From contig JAWQFJ010028822.1 in assembly GCA_034096865.1 (NCBI GenBank), forward strand, positions 1 through 64,000: DNA of 64,000 bases, given 5' to 3'. This document shows, one piece after another, positions 9,246-19,836 of this stretch (the first letter of the stretch is position 1; each line of letters opens with the position of its first letter). This DNA is from Theodoxus fluviatilis. Lineage: Eukaryota > Mollusca > Gastropoda > Cycloneritida > Neritidae. The notes under the pieces were generated by a model that had not been told where the DNA came from, made no database searches, and was given only the letters and a program-made list of their open reading frames with translations. The position numbers and the translations under genes are program-made.

Positions 9246-10395
9246 CCCTTTCCGTGGTAGTCGCGAACCAGTTCGCGATAAGCATTACCGGCTGTCATTA
9301 GTTATCGCGGACTAGTTCGCGCGCCACACCCGCTCAACTGGAGGCATTCCAGCATTGCACAAGGCCCTTATATTTATAGCCTGATTGATCGTGAAGCAAG
9401 ATAGGACCTTTGTTAACGCTCAAAAGTAGGCCGATTGCCAACAGAGGTCACATGGAAGCTGGGTGCGAGAAGAGAATGCATCGGTGCGGGCTCATAACGC
9501 ACAACCTGATGTCGAGTGATCTGCCGGATGATCTGTACTTGCGCTGCCACTCTTTTCCTCCTTTGCAAGTCTTGCTTTCACTAGCTGCCGATTTCTTTGG
9601 TTACTTTTCTTTCCTTTGAAGGCATGTACAGTGTGGTACTATTATTTAGGCCTGGTAACAGCGTTAAAAGTACGAGAGAGCGCTTCCGAGTCGAATGGAA
9701 GGCAGCCATCTTGTCTCCAAGCATTTCGAGCGAATGGAGCTCTCTCATTGGTTCATTCGTGTCAGCTGACCTGAAAGGCTTGAATCTATCCCTTGCAAAT
9801 GATCATATAGCTCTTTGTACACGAAGCCAAGAGCAGTTATCTCCCTTGCACTGGTTAAATGAAATTCCGCGCTTTCGATAGACACCAAACATGCGAAGGT
9901 TTGTTCAAAGTTTCTATACGTTGCCAAGGCCCAAACATTGGCATTTTATGAGCAAAAATTGTGCAACAACACTTTTGTAAGGGTGGGTCATCTGTTTTAT
10001 TGATGGTTTTTGCAAAGAAAGATGCTATTTTCAAGCTCGACCTTACTAGATTGGCATTGTTGAATCATTGTAACAATGATTGCTGAGGGTTCAAAGAGTG
10101 CAAAAAACCACAAATCTCAAAATCGACCATGCAAGCCCAAATGATCAATTTTCACTGCCGTGTCTCCCCTTTAGATATTCATAAATAAATGCATGTTCAT
10201 TACACAGAGGAAATGCTTGCTTTGTGGTATTTTGTGTCCAATTCTGAGCATTTTTTGTACACATTGTGTTTGTCAATGTTTAATAGTTTCTGAGCTATGT
10301 TAATTAGAAAAGCGGAGGGGTGTTTTTGAAAAAACAAGTCTGTTATAGCACCACTGGTGGACAGACAGAGCGTTTTTATGACACCACGGTAAGGG
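9246..10395. mobile_element. piggyBac-type non-autonomous element, 1150 bp, TTAA duplication
   Basis: TTAA at 9242-9245 and at 10396-10399 flanks a segment that starts CCCTTTCCGTGGT and ends with the complement of CCCTTACCGTGGT. TTAA target sites plus CCC...GGG ends define piggyBac elements. The interrupted host sequence (GACTATTAAGTCTATC in other TGACCTT copies) confirms the insertion point. Near the left end there are inverted TCGCGAACC...GGACTAGTTCGCG motifs. The ORFs inside (longest about 94 codons) show no transposase similarity, so mobilisation would have to be in trans. The TIRs differ from those of the piggyBac remnant at 42-43 kb. Confidence 0.9.
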
Positions 10396-10399
10396 TTAA

Positions 10400-11150
10400 G
10401 TCTATCAACACCAAATGTGGCATGATGGTGTATGATGACAAGGCCTCAAAAAACATACATAGTGACTTGACCTTGCTTCAAGGTCAAGGTCACAGGAGCC
10501 ATAAATGTGGTCTCAAAAACAGTCATTTTTCACATTTTCCCAATTTTCTCCCACGTTATTGAGAATGGCGACCTTAGCTACAGGTGGTATATAGGTCAAA
10601 GCAAGCCCTATCTTTTGATACCAGTTTGGTTGACCTTGCTTCAAGGTCAAGGTCACAGGAGCTCTTCAAAGTTGGATTGTATACATATTTGAAGTGACCT
10701 TGACCCTGAACTATGGAAGATAACTGTTTCAAACTTAATAATTATGTGGGGCACATGTTATACTTTCATCATGAGACACATTTGTTCACATATCATCAAG
10801 GTCAAGGTCACTTTGACCCTTATGAAATGTGACCAAAATGGGGTAGTGAACCACTAAAAGTGACTATATCTCATGGTAGAAAGTGCCAATAAGCACCATT
10901 GTGCTTCCTATGTCTTGAATTAACAGCTTTGTGTTGCATGACCTTGGATGACCTTGACCTTGGGTCAAGGTCACATGTATTTTGGTAGGAAAAATGTGTA
11001 AAGCATTTCTTTGTGTATGATGTCACTGGTAGGTTTACTTGTTTGACCTTGACCTTGAAGGCCACCTGAAGGTCAAGGTCATATAAAGGTCAAGGTCATA
11101 TAAAGGTCAAGGTCAAGCATGTGAGTCGTATGGGCTTTGCCCTTCTTGTT
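10400..11150 (+). mobile_element. TGACCTT element, copy A, right part
   Basis: Repeated TGACCTTGACCTT and AAGGTCAAGGTCA blocks run through it. It ends with CATGTGAGTCGTATGGGCTT and GCCCTTCTTGTT. The same body occurs at 16715-17568, 18850-19125, 35084-35943, 37049-37883 and 48642-49375. The ORFs are not protein-like. Confidence 0.9.
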
Positions 11151-11507
11151 ACAAGCAATGCTGTGCATGATACTCACGGCTCACAGTTAAGAAATGTTGC
11201 AGTGGGGACAATAGTTTGTGTACTGTGTAAGCCTTGCAGGGTCTGCCCATAGAAGCTACACCACTGAAAGTCATGTCACTGACATTGTCAGAGAATAAGC
11301 TTTGTATCTGTTATGTAACAAAAGAGTGGAATCTGCAAAAACAGCTGTACACAATGAAGTTTTGAAAGCGCATTTTACAAACCTTCCCAGAATAGTTGTC
11401 CCTGAAAGCCTGTACTGTAGGCCAAAGTTAAAAAGTGACAGAATGAAATATTTCCACGGAATGACATATACTTGATATTACAAGGATTTTTATGTGTTCT
11501 GTTTCAG
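11151..11507. other. Non-coding leader/intron before zinc-finger gene
   Basis: No gene. It ends in a good splice-acceptor-like sequence, TTTTTATGTGTTCTGTTTCAG, with AG at 11506-11507. The zinc-finger gene may therefore have an upstream non-coding exon. Confidence 0.4.
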
Positions 11508-11896
11508 AAGAAGTGCTATGCCCAGACAGCTTGAACTGGTACAGGTGGCAGGCTGCAAGGCAAGACAGGACAGGAGCCTCTTGCCTCCACCCTTGGTGTG
11601 TGCAGTGGCAGCCCCCTAGTGGAGTGCAGGTGTCCTGGCCTTGCCTGTGCAGAGGCAGCCCTCCTTGGCCAGACTGGGGCCAAGCCAAGGCCTGGAGGAG
11701 TGGAAGGAAGGCCTGGCCACAGTGTGGCTGAGCTGGACAAGCCCAGTGGCTGAGTGCAGGTGGAGGAAGTGTGCTTGAGCTGAGTACAGCAGGTAGCTTC
11801 AGTTCAGTGTTGCTCATGTGAAGCTTGTGGCTGGAGTTTTACTGTTGTATTCTTAGTTGTTTTTTCCACTGAAAAGCACTAGCTTACAGCACGAGC

Positions 11897-14275
11897 ATGG
11901 AGGAGGACATTGATTGGCTGTTTGATGACACATGTGTAAGTGTTGAGTCTCTGTCATCTAACCATGACTTGAGGACTGAGGTGAAACGTGAGCCATGCTC
12001 TGAGGATGAGCTGTATGATGGGACAGGTGTAGAAGCAGAGAGCACTGTCCAGGAAGAAGTGCAAGTGAAGGTGGAGAGACAAGATGAGACAGCGACTTGC
12101 ATGGAGGAAAATACTGACTGGCTGTATGACAACACACTTCCATGTGAGGGCTTGTCAGGTTGTGAGCATGACTCTAGGACTGGAGAGAAACACAAGGCAG
12201 GTTTTGAGGACCAGCTGCATGATGGGAGTGATGTGGAAGCAGACAGCACTGTCAGGGAAGAAGTGCGAGTGAAGGTGGAGAGAGAAGACAAGGCAAGTGT
12301 GATGCAGTCTTTGTCTTCCCCTGCTGACTGTGGTGTCAGTGTGTGGAAATGTGACAGGGCTGAGGAAAGCAGTGAGTGTGGCAGGCCTTGGATGGTGGGT
12401 GAAAGGATCATGAGAAAAGAACAGGGCAAATGCTGCCTTCTGGAATATGTGTTAGTAAGAAGAGTGCCCGAGACTGGCTGTGGGTCTGTACAGGGAGAGC
12501 AGTGCAAGGCTGAGGTGTCTGCTTGTGGGTGGCAGCAAGCAGTGGGTGAGGGAAGCAGTGAGGATGCCAGGGCTGGGATGGTGGGTGAAAGGATCAGGAG
12601 AAAAGGACAGGAGAAATGCTGCCTTCTGCCATATGTGTTACTGAGAAGAGTGCCCGAGACTGGCTGTGGGTCTGTACAGGGAGAGCATGTTGGGTCTCTT
12701 GAAGAGAGAAGTGTGACAAGGCTGGATGAAGGGGAGAGGCAGGAGGTAGAGAAAAATGTGCATTTGCAGGCCAGGGCTGAGTCCAGTGTGGCTATGACTA
12801 CCTCATCCATGTTTGTAGAAGTGATGTCTGCATTCAGCTCGACCCCTGTGGCAAGCAGCAGCTGCCCTGAAGTGGCCGAGCCAGAGCCATGTGTGTCCAG
12901 TCAGGAGCCAGCACAGTTGCACCTCCTGGAGAAAAGGCACCATAGTCCTCCCAGGCAGCAGCAGCAGAGTCGAAAGAGAGCCCGAGTGCCGAGTCCTGGC
13001 AGTGTTGTCCATCAAGAAGCAGGGGCTGTTTGTAGGCCTCATGTGAATGTGCAGTCAGTCCCTGAAGGTTTGAGGAGGCTGAGACAAGCTTGTCCCCATT
13101 GTGATTTCAGGTGTGCAATGAGAGACACGCTCACAAGACATGTAGAGAGATTGCATGCAAATTTGAGGAGTGTTTCTCTGCCCCATTGTGATGTCAATAG
13201 CAAAAAGAAAAAGGACCTGAATGAGCACATGGAGATCACTGGTGGGGATTTGAGAAAGCATCAGTGTCCACATCATAAGTACAATACTGGTTGCTCCACT
13301 ACCTTGCAAGCACACAAAGAAACTGTACATGAAAGTTTAAGGAAGTACAAGTGTCCCCATTGTCAGTACACAGCTGGTCACCAAAAAACCCTGCAAAAAC
13401 ATGTAGAGACAGTGCATGAAGGTTTAAGGAAGTTCAAGTGTCCCCATTGTCAGTACACAGCTGGTCAGAAAGGCAACCTGCAAAGACATGTAGAGACAGT
13501 GCATGAAGGTTTAAGGAAGTTCAAGTGTCCCCATTGTCAGTACACAGCTGGTCAGAAAGGCAGCCTGCAAAGACATGTAGAGACAGTGCATGAAGGTTTA
13601 AGGAAGTACAAGTGTCCCCATTGTCAGTACACAGCTGGTCGGAAAGGCCACCTGCAAACACATGTAGAGACAGTGCATCAAGGTTTAAGGAAGTTCAAGT
13701 GTCCCCATTGTCAGTACACAGCTGGTGTGAAAGGCAGCCTGCAAAGACATGTAGAGACAGTGCATCAAGGTTTAAGGAAGTTCAAGTGTCCCCATTGTCA
13801 GTACACAGCTGGTGAGAAAGGCACCCTGCAAAGACATGTAGAGACAGTGCATGAAGGTTTAAGGAAGTACAAGTGTCCCCATTGTCAGTACAGAGCTGGT
13901 GAGAAAGGCACCCTGCAAAAACATGTAGAGACAGTGCATGAAGGTTTAAGGAAGTTCAAGTGTCCCCATTGTCAGTACACAGCTGGTGAGAAAGGCAGCC
14001 TGCAAAGACATGTAGAGACAGTGCATGAAGGTTTAAGGAAGTACAAGTGTCCCCATTGTCAGTACAAAGCTGGTGTGAAAGGCAACCTGCAAAGACATGT
14101 AGAGACAGTGCATCAAGGTTTAAGGAAGTACAAGTGTCCCCATTGTCAGTACACATCTGGTGTGAAAGGCAGCCTGCAAACACATGTAGAGACAGTGCAT
14201 CAAGGTTTAAGGAAGTACAAGTGTCCCCATTGTCAGTACACAGCTGGTGGAAAGGACACCTGCAAACACATGTAG
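11897..14275 (+). CDS. C2H2 zinc-finger protein with homogenised finger array (792 codons, 3' end frameshifted)
   Basis: Probable sequence-specific DNA-binding nuclear protein. ATG at 11897 follows an in-frame stop at 11870 and a possible acceptor AG at 11888-11889. The N-terminus (residues 1-62, repeated at 69-131) is acidic, opens with a (D/T)DWL motif and holds VKREP, VKVERQ and VKVERE, which fit the psi-K-x-E sumoylation consensus. A second tandem duplication covers residues 166-202 and 228-264 (MVGERI...VQGE). A basic RKRAR lies at about 359-363. Fingers begin at residue 399: one good, two degenerate (the second lacks the first Cys, the third has CPHH), then ten near-identical 28-residue fingers from 486 (YKCPHCQYTAG..KG.LQ.HVETVH, C-x2-C-x12-H-x4-H). 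In finger 14 (about 14249) one base is missing and the ORF ends. The coding region is intronless. Family unassigned; no KRAB, SET, BTB or ZAD domain is recognised. Confidence 0.85.
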   Translation: MEEDIDWLFDDTCVSVESLSSNHDLRTEVKREPCSEDELYDGTGVEAESTVQEEVQVKVERQDETATCMEENTDWLYDNTLPCEGLSGCEHDSRTGEKHKAGFEDQLHDGSDVEADSTVREEVRVKVEREDKASVMQSLSSPADCGVSVWKCDRAEESSECGRPWMVGERIMRKEQGKCCLLEYVLVRRVPETGCGSVQGEQCKAEVSACGWQQAVGEGSSEDARAGMVGERIRRKGQEKCCLLPYVLLRRVPETGCGSVQGEHVGSLEERSVTRLDEGERQEVEKNVHLQARAESSVAMTTSSMFVEVMSAFSSTPVASSSCPEVAEPEPCVSSQEPAQLHLLEKRHHSPPRQQQQSRKRARVPSPGSVVHQEAGAVCRPHVNVQSVPEGLRRLRQACPHCDFRCAMRDTLTRHVERLHANLRSVSLPHCDVNSKKKKDLNEHMEITGGDLRKHQCPHHKYNTGCSTTLQAHKETVHESLRKYKCPHCQYTAGHQKTLQKHVETVHEGLRKFKCPHCQYTAGQKGNLQRHVETVHEGLRKFKCPHCQYTAGQKGSLQRHVETVHEGLRKYKCPHCQYTAGRKGHLQTHVETVHQGLRKFKCPHCQYTAGVKGSLQRHVETVHQGLRKFKCPHCQYTAGEKGTLQRHVETVHEGLRKYKCPHCQYRAGEKGTLQKHVETVHEGLRKFKCPHCQYTAGEKGSLQRHVETVHEGLRKYKCPHCQYKAGVKGNLQRHVETVHQGLRKYKCPHCQYTSGVKGSLQTHVETVHQGLRKYKCPHCQYTAGGKDTCKHM

Positions 14276-14736
14276 AGACAGTGCATCAAGGTTTAAGGAA
14301 GTTCAAGTGTCCCCATTGTCAGTACACAGCTGGTGTGAAAGGCAGCCTGCAAAGACATGTAGAGACAGTGCATCAAGGTTTAAGGAAGTTCAAGTGTCCC
14401 CATTGTCAGTACACAGCTGGTGAGAAAGGCACCCTGCAAAGACATGTAGAGACAGTGCATGAAGGTTTAAGGAAGTACAAGTGTCCTCATTGTCAGTACA
14501 CAGCTGGTGAGAAAGGCAGCCTGCAAAGACATGTAGAGACAGTGCATCAAGGTTTAAGGAAGTTCAAGTGTCCCCATTGTCAGTACACAGCTGGTGAGAA
14601 AGGCACCCTGCAAAGACATGTAGAGACAGTGCATGAAGGTTTAAGGAAGTACAAGTGTCCTCATTGTCAGTACACAGCTGGTCAGAAAGGACACCTGCAA
14701 ACACATGTAGAGACAGTGCATGAAGGTTTAAGCTAG
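14248..14736 (+). pseudogene. Out-of-frame continuation of the finger array (six fingers)
   Basis: After the 1-bp deletion near 14249 the same 84-bp units continue in the next frame: the rest of finger 14, then fingers 15-19 of the CPHCQYTAG type. A TAG (14734-14736) sits where other units have AAG. Fingers 14-16 repeat the helix pattern of fingers 7-9 (..GHLQT, VKGSLQR, EKGTLQR), which points to a higher-order duplication. Either the frameshift is a real truncating allele, a sequencing or assembly error in a hard-to-assemble array, or the end of a functional gene. Confidence 0.8.
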
Positions 14737-15780
14737 TACAAGTGTCCCCATTGTCAGTACAGAGCTGGTACCCAAGGCACCCTGCAAAGACAAATACAGA
14801 GAAAGCATGAAGGTTAGAAGAGGTACCCATGTCCACATTGCAATTACAAAGCTTGTGAGAAAATCAAATGCAAAAGACACATGGAGTGTGTCCATCAAGA
14901 TTTCAAAAAGGATCAGCACTCCCATTGTGAGTACCAAACTCGCCACAAACATTCACTGTGGAAACAAGTAGACAGTGTCCATGAAAGTGAGAATGTAGCA
15001 ATGTCCCCATTGCAAGTACAGATCCCAATCTCAAAGTTCCTTGTGCAGACATGTTGAACAGTGCACTGTAGTTAGCAGGAGTACCAGTGTTCCAACATGG
15101 ATGTAACAGACTCTGGGTGACATGTGGGGGGAATAAACAACTCATTGACTAAGTAAATGAAACAGTTTTGGATACCCAGCACAAATAACAAAGCATGTCC
15201 AGTATTAATGGTGACTTTACTTGTGGTACAACTGAATAGTTTAGTTTGAAAGCCGGTGTAAAGAGCAGACTGCAGGTGACCCATGAAACATGCACAAGAA
15301 GCAACTTGAGGTAGTGTTTGTACTCTTTCTTCATCTTGGGTGTGGGCAACCCGCTAATCTCCTGGCTGTTGGTAGTTTGCCTTAGACTGATGACAGAGGA
15401 GGTGCTTTGGAATTCCACCATGGTTCATCCACTGGACACACCCCAGCCAGCCCAGTCTGTGCTGTCTAAGTAGGGTGTACATGCTTGGCTGGTTTGAGAA
15501 GTACCTTACCAGTGATCCCATTGCTAGCACAGAGCTGCCTGTGGAGGTGATAGCAAACTACACAAAGAAACATTGCATGATGTTTCAAAGGGTCAAAGGT
15601 TGAATCTCGAGAACTAAGCCAGTGAATAAAGCAACCCAAGTAAATGTAGAGACTGTCAATGAATGTTTGAAGAGCACTTGTTTCCAGAAGCCCTGGTCAT
15701 AAGTTGTGCTTGCCATTGAAGAGCTTGTGTGAAAACTACACTGAGGAAACTATTGGGAACATGCAAGTGAAATTGCTGTG
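14737..15780 (+). pseudogene. Decayed zinc-finger units
   Basis: Recognisable but increasingly diverged finger units follow the stop: CPHCQYRAG with a lost His (14747-14815), CPHCNYKACEKIKCKRH (14829-14890), then units with lost Cys codons. Faint relics persist at about 15505-15590 and 15630-15770. Stops interrupt them all. An AATAAA at 15132-15137 could serve as polyadenylation signal for the gene. Confidence 0.65.
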
Positions 15781-16714
15781 GAAGTTATCTGTAGATTGCT
15801 CAAAATTGCTCCCTGATGACAAAACCTAGTATTTTAGAAGTATTTCCTAATTATAGTTTTGAATGTTTGACATAAGTAAGCCTACTTCAATGTCAAATTA
15901 AAATTTCAAGTCACATGCTCAGATCAAATCTGCATCTACAGACAATTTTCCAATGTGAATGTCTCAATGAAAGGGAGGCTGGAGTAAGTAGTGTTCTTTC
16001 TTTTTTCCTTAAAAAAAAATAATTTTGTCTGATGTGGGGGTTTTGATGAGTAGCCAAATTCTACAATTCTATTAGAAAGTTTTGAAGCATCCCAGACTTC
16101 TTTGTTTTGTCATCAGATAAATGAATAAAATATTGTGTCCATTTCTCCAAATGTTTCCATGTGATTTGTGAGCCTGGTTTTACTGAGATGCCCATGAATG
16201 TATATATAATATGTCTGTGAAGGCAGCACAGTTGGAAGCTGATAGGTCTTGCACACATTTGATGGAAACTACTGGCGATGTAGTTTGTTCTTGTGGAAAA
16301 AACTCAGGACAGAAAAAAGAGATGAGAATGTGTTATGTAATATCAAGAGTCAGTGTGGAATAGAGAACATTGGGTTTGCTTGTAGAAAGGAAAACGTTCT
16401 GAGGAAAAATCTTGTGGAACAGAGCAAAACAGATGTGCTCTGTTGTCTCTGAAGCTACCTGACTTTTTGAACAAGAGACTGTAGAGCACAACTTGTATTT
16501 TCAGACTTCTGTTTATTCCATGCTTCCTTTTCCTGATATGCATAGGCTTCTCTTTTCAATACTGATGTTACAGTGAAAGTAAGTGTTGTCATGTAACCAT
16601 TGGCCTTTATTCTTCTTACTGACTTTCTGCAGATTGAAATGTTTTTTCTTGTGCTCCCTCACTTTGCTGTTAATATTTGTGAGTAGTTATTTAGGACAAT
16701 GACTCAAAAAGTTG
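15781..16714. other. No gene seen
   Basis: AT-rich non-coding sequence with only short ORFs on both strands. Confidence 0.5.
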
Positions 16715-17568
16715 ACAAGAAGGGCAAAGCCCATACGACTCACATGCTTGACCTTGACCTTTATATGACCTTGACCTTCAGGTGACCTTAAAGATCAAGC
16801 AAGGTCAAACAACTAAAACCTACCAATGACATCATACACAAAGAAATGCTTTACACATTTTTCCTACCAAAATACATGTGACCTTGACCCAAGGTCAAGG
16901 TCATCCAAGGTCTTGCAACACAAAGCTGTTAATTCAAGACATAGGAAGCACAATGGTGCTTATTGGCACTTTCTACCATGAGATATAGTCACTTTTAGTG
17001 GTTCACTACCCCATTTTGGTCACATTTCATAAGGGTCAAAGTGACCTTGATGATATGTGAACAAATGTGTCTCATGATGAAAGTATAACATGTGCCCCAC
17101 ATAATTATTAAGTTTGAAACAGTTATCTTCCATAGTTCAGGGTCAAGGTCACTTCAAAATATGTATACAATCCAACTTTGAAGAGCTCCTGTGACCTTGA
17201 CCTTGAAGCAAGGTCAACCAAACTGGTATCAAAAGATAGGGCTTGCTTTGACCTATATACCACTTGTAGCTAAGGTCGCCATTCTCAATAACGTGGGAGA
17301 AAATTGGGAAAATGTGAAAAATGACTGTTTTTGAGACCACATTTATGGCTCCTGTGACCTTGACCTTGAAGCAAGGTCAAGTCACTATGTATGTTTTTTG
17401 AGGCCTTGTCATCATACACCATCATGCCACATTTGGTGTTGATAGACTTAATAGTCTCCGAGAAAAATCCAACGTTTAAGTTTTTACGCCCGGACGGACG
17501 GACGCCCGGACGGACGGACGACACGGCTCAGTACATAGACTCACTTTTGCTTCGCATGTGAGTCAAAA
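16715..17568 (-). mobile_element. TGACCTT element, copy B
   Basis: Near-complete copy in inverse orientation. It begins ACAAGAAGGGCAAAGCCCAT, contains many TGACCTTGACCTT / AAGGTCAAGGTCA blocks, and ends GACTCACTTTTGCTTCGCATG and GTGAGTCAAAAA. Confidence 0.9.
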
Positions 17569-17869
17569 ATGGATTGTGATAAAATTGGGTGCAAGGTCAG
17601 GATTTCACCCCAGGAACAATCTGTGAAATTGTGGAGCTCATCTGTTATGTTGTTTTGCAATTACAAGCAGGAAGAGAATTGTTATCACACATATCACAAA
17701 GGTAATGATGTCAAACTACTGATGGTGCGGGTTTATGCATTCAGCACTCATTGACCTCCAGCAGATGCTAAACTGAACTAGACTTCATGGAAGAGAAATT
17801 GTGGCTTCCTTAGTGGAGGTTCTCAGTCTCAGAGAGCTCTCTAGTATTCATGTTATCCTGACTGTTGGC

Positions 17870-17904
<35 letters not shown>

Positions 17905-18388
17905 GTGTAAGTGTGTTAGAGAATACATTCTGAATAGTAGCAAGAGAAATGTTCCTGGGGCCTATTTTATCATATTGTGTTGTATTGCATTGTATTGTAT
18001 TTTCCCTGAGCTTTTTGCTATTTCAGTCTGACTAACCAACTCCTGGCTAAGTATTGTGCCATAGTAGGACCAGTTAGTATAGAACTTTCTACAGGAGAAT
18101 ATTTGATATCGACACACAATCATAAATCATGGACCTGTTGACCACTGCAATAGCTACAAGCGGTCCTAAGCAGAGATGCATGTAGTAAGGAAGCCAAGTT
18201 GACTTTGTCTTCTTTTTTCGTTGTTAAGACTTTCACATGTCAGTGTGAGGAGGTTGCTATGTGACAATTACCCAGTGGATGAGGGGTCAGAGGCCAAAGA
18301 AGACTGGAAACTGGAAAAAGGTGGAGAAAGCAACTGGAGAGCAATGTATGTATGCATGTATAGTGTCACCGCACTCTCTATTTTGAAT
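17569..18388. other. Non-coding with short (GT)n at 17871-17908
   Basis: Only a GT microsatellite with two interruptions is noteworthy. No gene. Confidence 0.5.
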
Positions 18389-18577
18389 TCCCCCTGCAAG
18401 TTGGGGGTAAGAATAGACCCACTGTGTCTCCCTAAGGGATTCATAAGAGGTGAAGAACCAGGAAAGATGTGAGTTGACTTTTCTTATTCCAACCTGCTCT
18501 AATGATTGATTGTGACCAATGGCCTTACATAGCCTTCAGAGGGTGATGGTCCATAAAACTGCATCCATCCCTCCATC
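18389..18577 (+). mobile_element. SINE copy, sense on + strand
   Basis: It starts CCCCCTGCAAGTTGGGGGTA, continues AGAATAGACCCACTGTGTCT, then GGCCTTACATAGCC, and ends in CATCCATCCCTCCATC. This is the reverse complement of the eleven other copies between 23.7 and 60.4 kb. The ATCC run is read as the 3' tail because other copies show TSDs outside it and truncation at the opposite end. Confidence 0.8.
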
Positions 18578-18849
18578 TTGGAAAGTGGGTGGTCTGTGTT
18601 CTTGCACCATGGGTGTCTTGAGTAAGCTTCCTGTCCTTGCAGAGGTGATGGGATGAAGCTGTAAGGTGTGGAACCTGCAGATGGCCCAAGGGCATGCAGG
18701 AAGAAGCTGGACCAGACTGAACTGCTAGGAAGTGCCTATTGGTTGTCAAAACTGTACTGCCAAGTTTTGATGACTGCTTTGTGGCCTTGCCATGGGGCAT
18801 TTGTGAGTGCAAAGAGAACTGAGTAGCTTTAGTCATATTTGGCTCATTT

Positions 18850-19125
18850 TTTACTCACATGCGAAGCAAAAGTGAGTCTATGTACTCACCCATTTCGTCC
18901 GTCCGGGCGTCCGTAAAAAAACTTTAATGTTGGATTTTTCTCGGAGACTATTAAGTCTATCAACACCCAATTTGGCATGATGGTGTATGATGACAAGACG
19001 TCAAAAAACATATAGTGACTTGACCTTGCTTCAAGGTCGCAGGGGCCGTAAATGTTGTCTAAAAACAGCCATTTTTCACATCCTTTCAGCATGTGAGTCG
19101 TGTGGGCTTTGCCCTTCTTGTTACT
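18850..19125 (+). mobile_element. TGACCTT element, copy C, internally deleted
   Basis: Both ends are present (ACTCACATGCGAAGCAAAAG and CATGTGAGTCGTGTGGGCTT), but most of the TGACCTT core is missing, leaving about 276 bp. It shows that the ends define the element. Confidence 0.85.
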
Positions 19126-19382
19126 GTGCTTGTAAAGAAGAATTTGACTTATTTTCATGCCATGGAATTTATGGGACTGAAAAGGCCAATAAAGAGTGTT
19201 ACTGAATCATCAGCGTTGAGTGCTTGTGTCCCACTAACATGCATAAAGCTTACAAACACACATGGATGCATGCACATTTGCATTCACAAGCAGGCGTGTA
19301 CAGATGTGATGGGGTTTAGCTTGGCAGGTGGAGACATCTGGTGGGCTGAGGGTGTGGTGTGGGTGATGTCTGCTTCTCAGTC

Positions 19383-19510
19383 CCGGGTCTCACCTGTGAC
19401 ACTTTCAGCTGGGTGAGCGTGGTCACAGTGCTCGAGGGACAGACTCTTCAGTTTGTGAATTGCCGTCCCTCGAGTTAGACGTCTGCTTTCCCTCGACAGG
19501 TGAGACCCGT
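19383..19510. repeat. Nested perfect inverted repeats, 128 bp
   Basis: GGGTCTCACCTGT at the left pairs with ACAGGTGAGACCC at the right. Inside, CTCGAGGGAC pairs with GTCCCTCGAG. It looks like a small palindromic element or a foldback. No TSD was identified. Confidence 0.6.
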
Positions 19511-19836
19511 CATTGTTGCATATGTTGATTCTGATTATTGATTACATCATTTTAATGGAATTTTGTGCATTGTAATTTTAACATGATTGTGTAATACTGA
19601 GCTTTTACCTGAAAATTAGGTCGCCCGACTCGCGCGTCGTTTTCTCATTTGCCCTCTTTTTGCTTGAATCGTATAAATTGTATGTGACGCAAAATGTCAT
19701 GTAAAGTAAGTGATGACGAGGTCACACAAAAAAAACCAGCGTGAACGGCTTAATTCAAGAAAAGTGTGTCTTTGTGGTACTTGTTACATTATAGGGCACA
19801 CACACACACATATATACATATACACACACACACCTA

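Noticed and set aside
11884..12810. 308-codon antisense ORF across the zinc-finger N-terminus
   Set aside because: Shadow of the + strand coding sequence, Ser/Thr/Leu-rich with no motif.
16715..17568. Short conserved-looking ORFs shared between copies (for example around 17149-17340 and 37487-37678)
   Set aside because: Similarity comes from the repeated TGACCTT element; the peptides are not protein-like and are disrupted in other copies.
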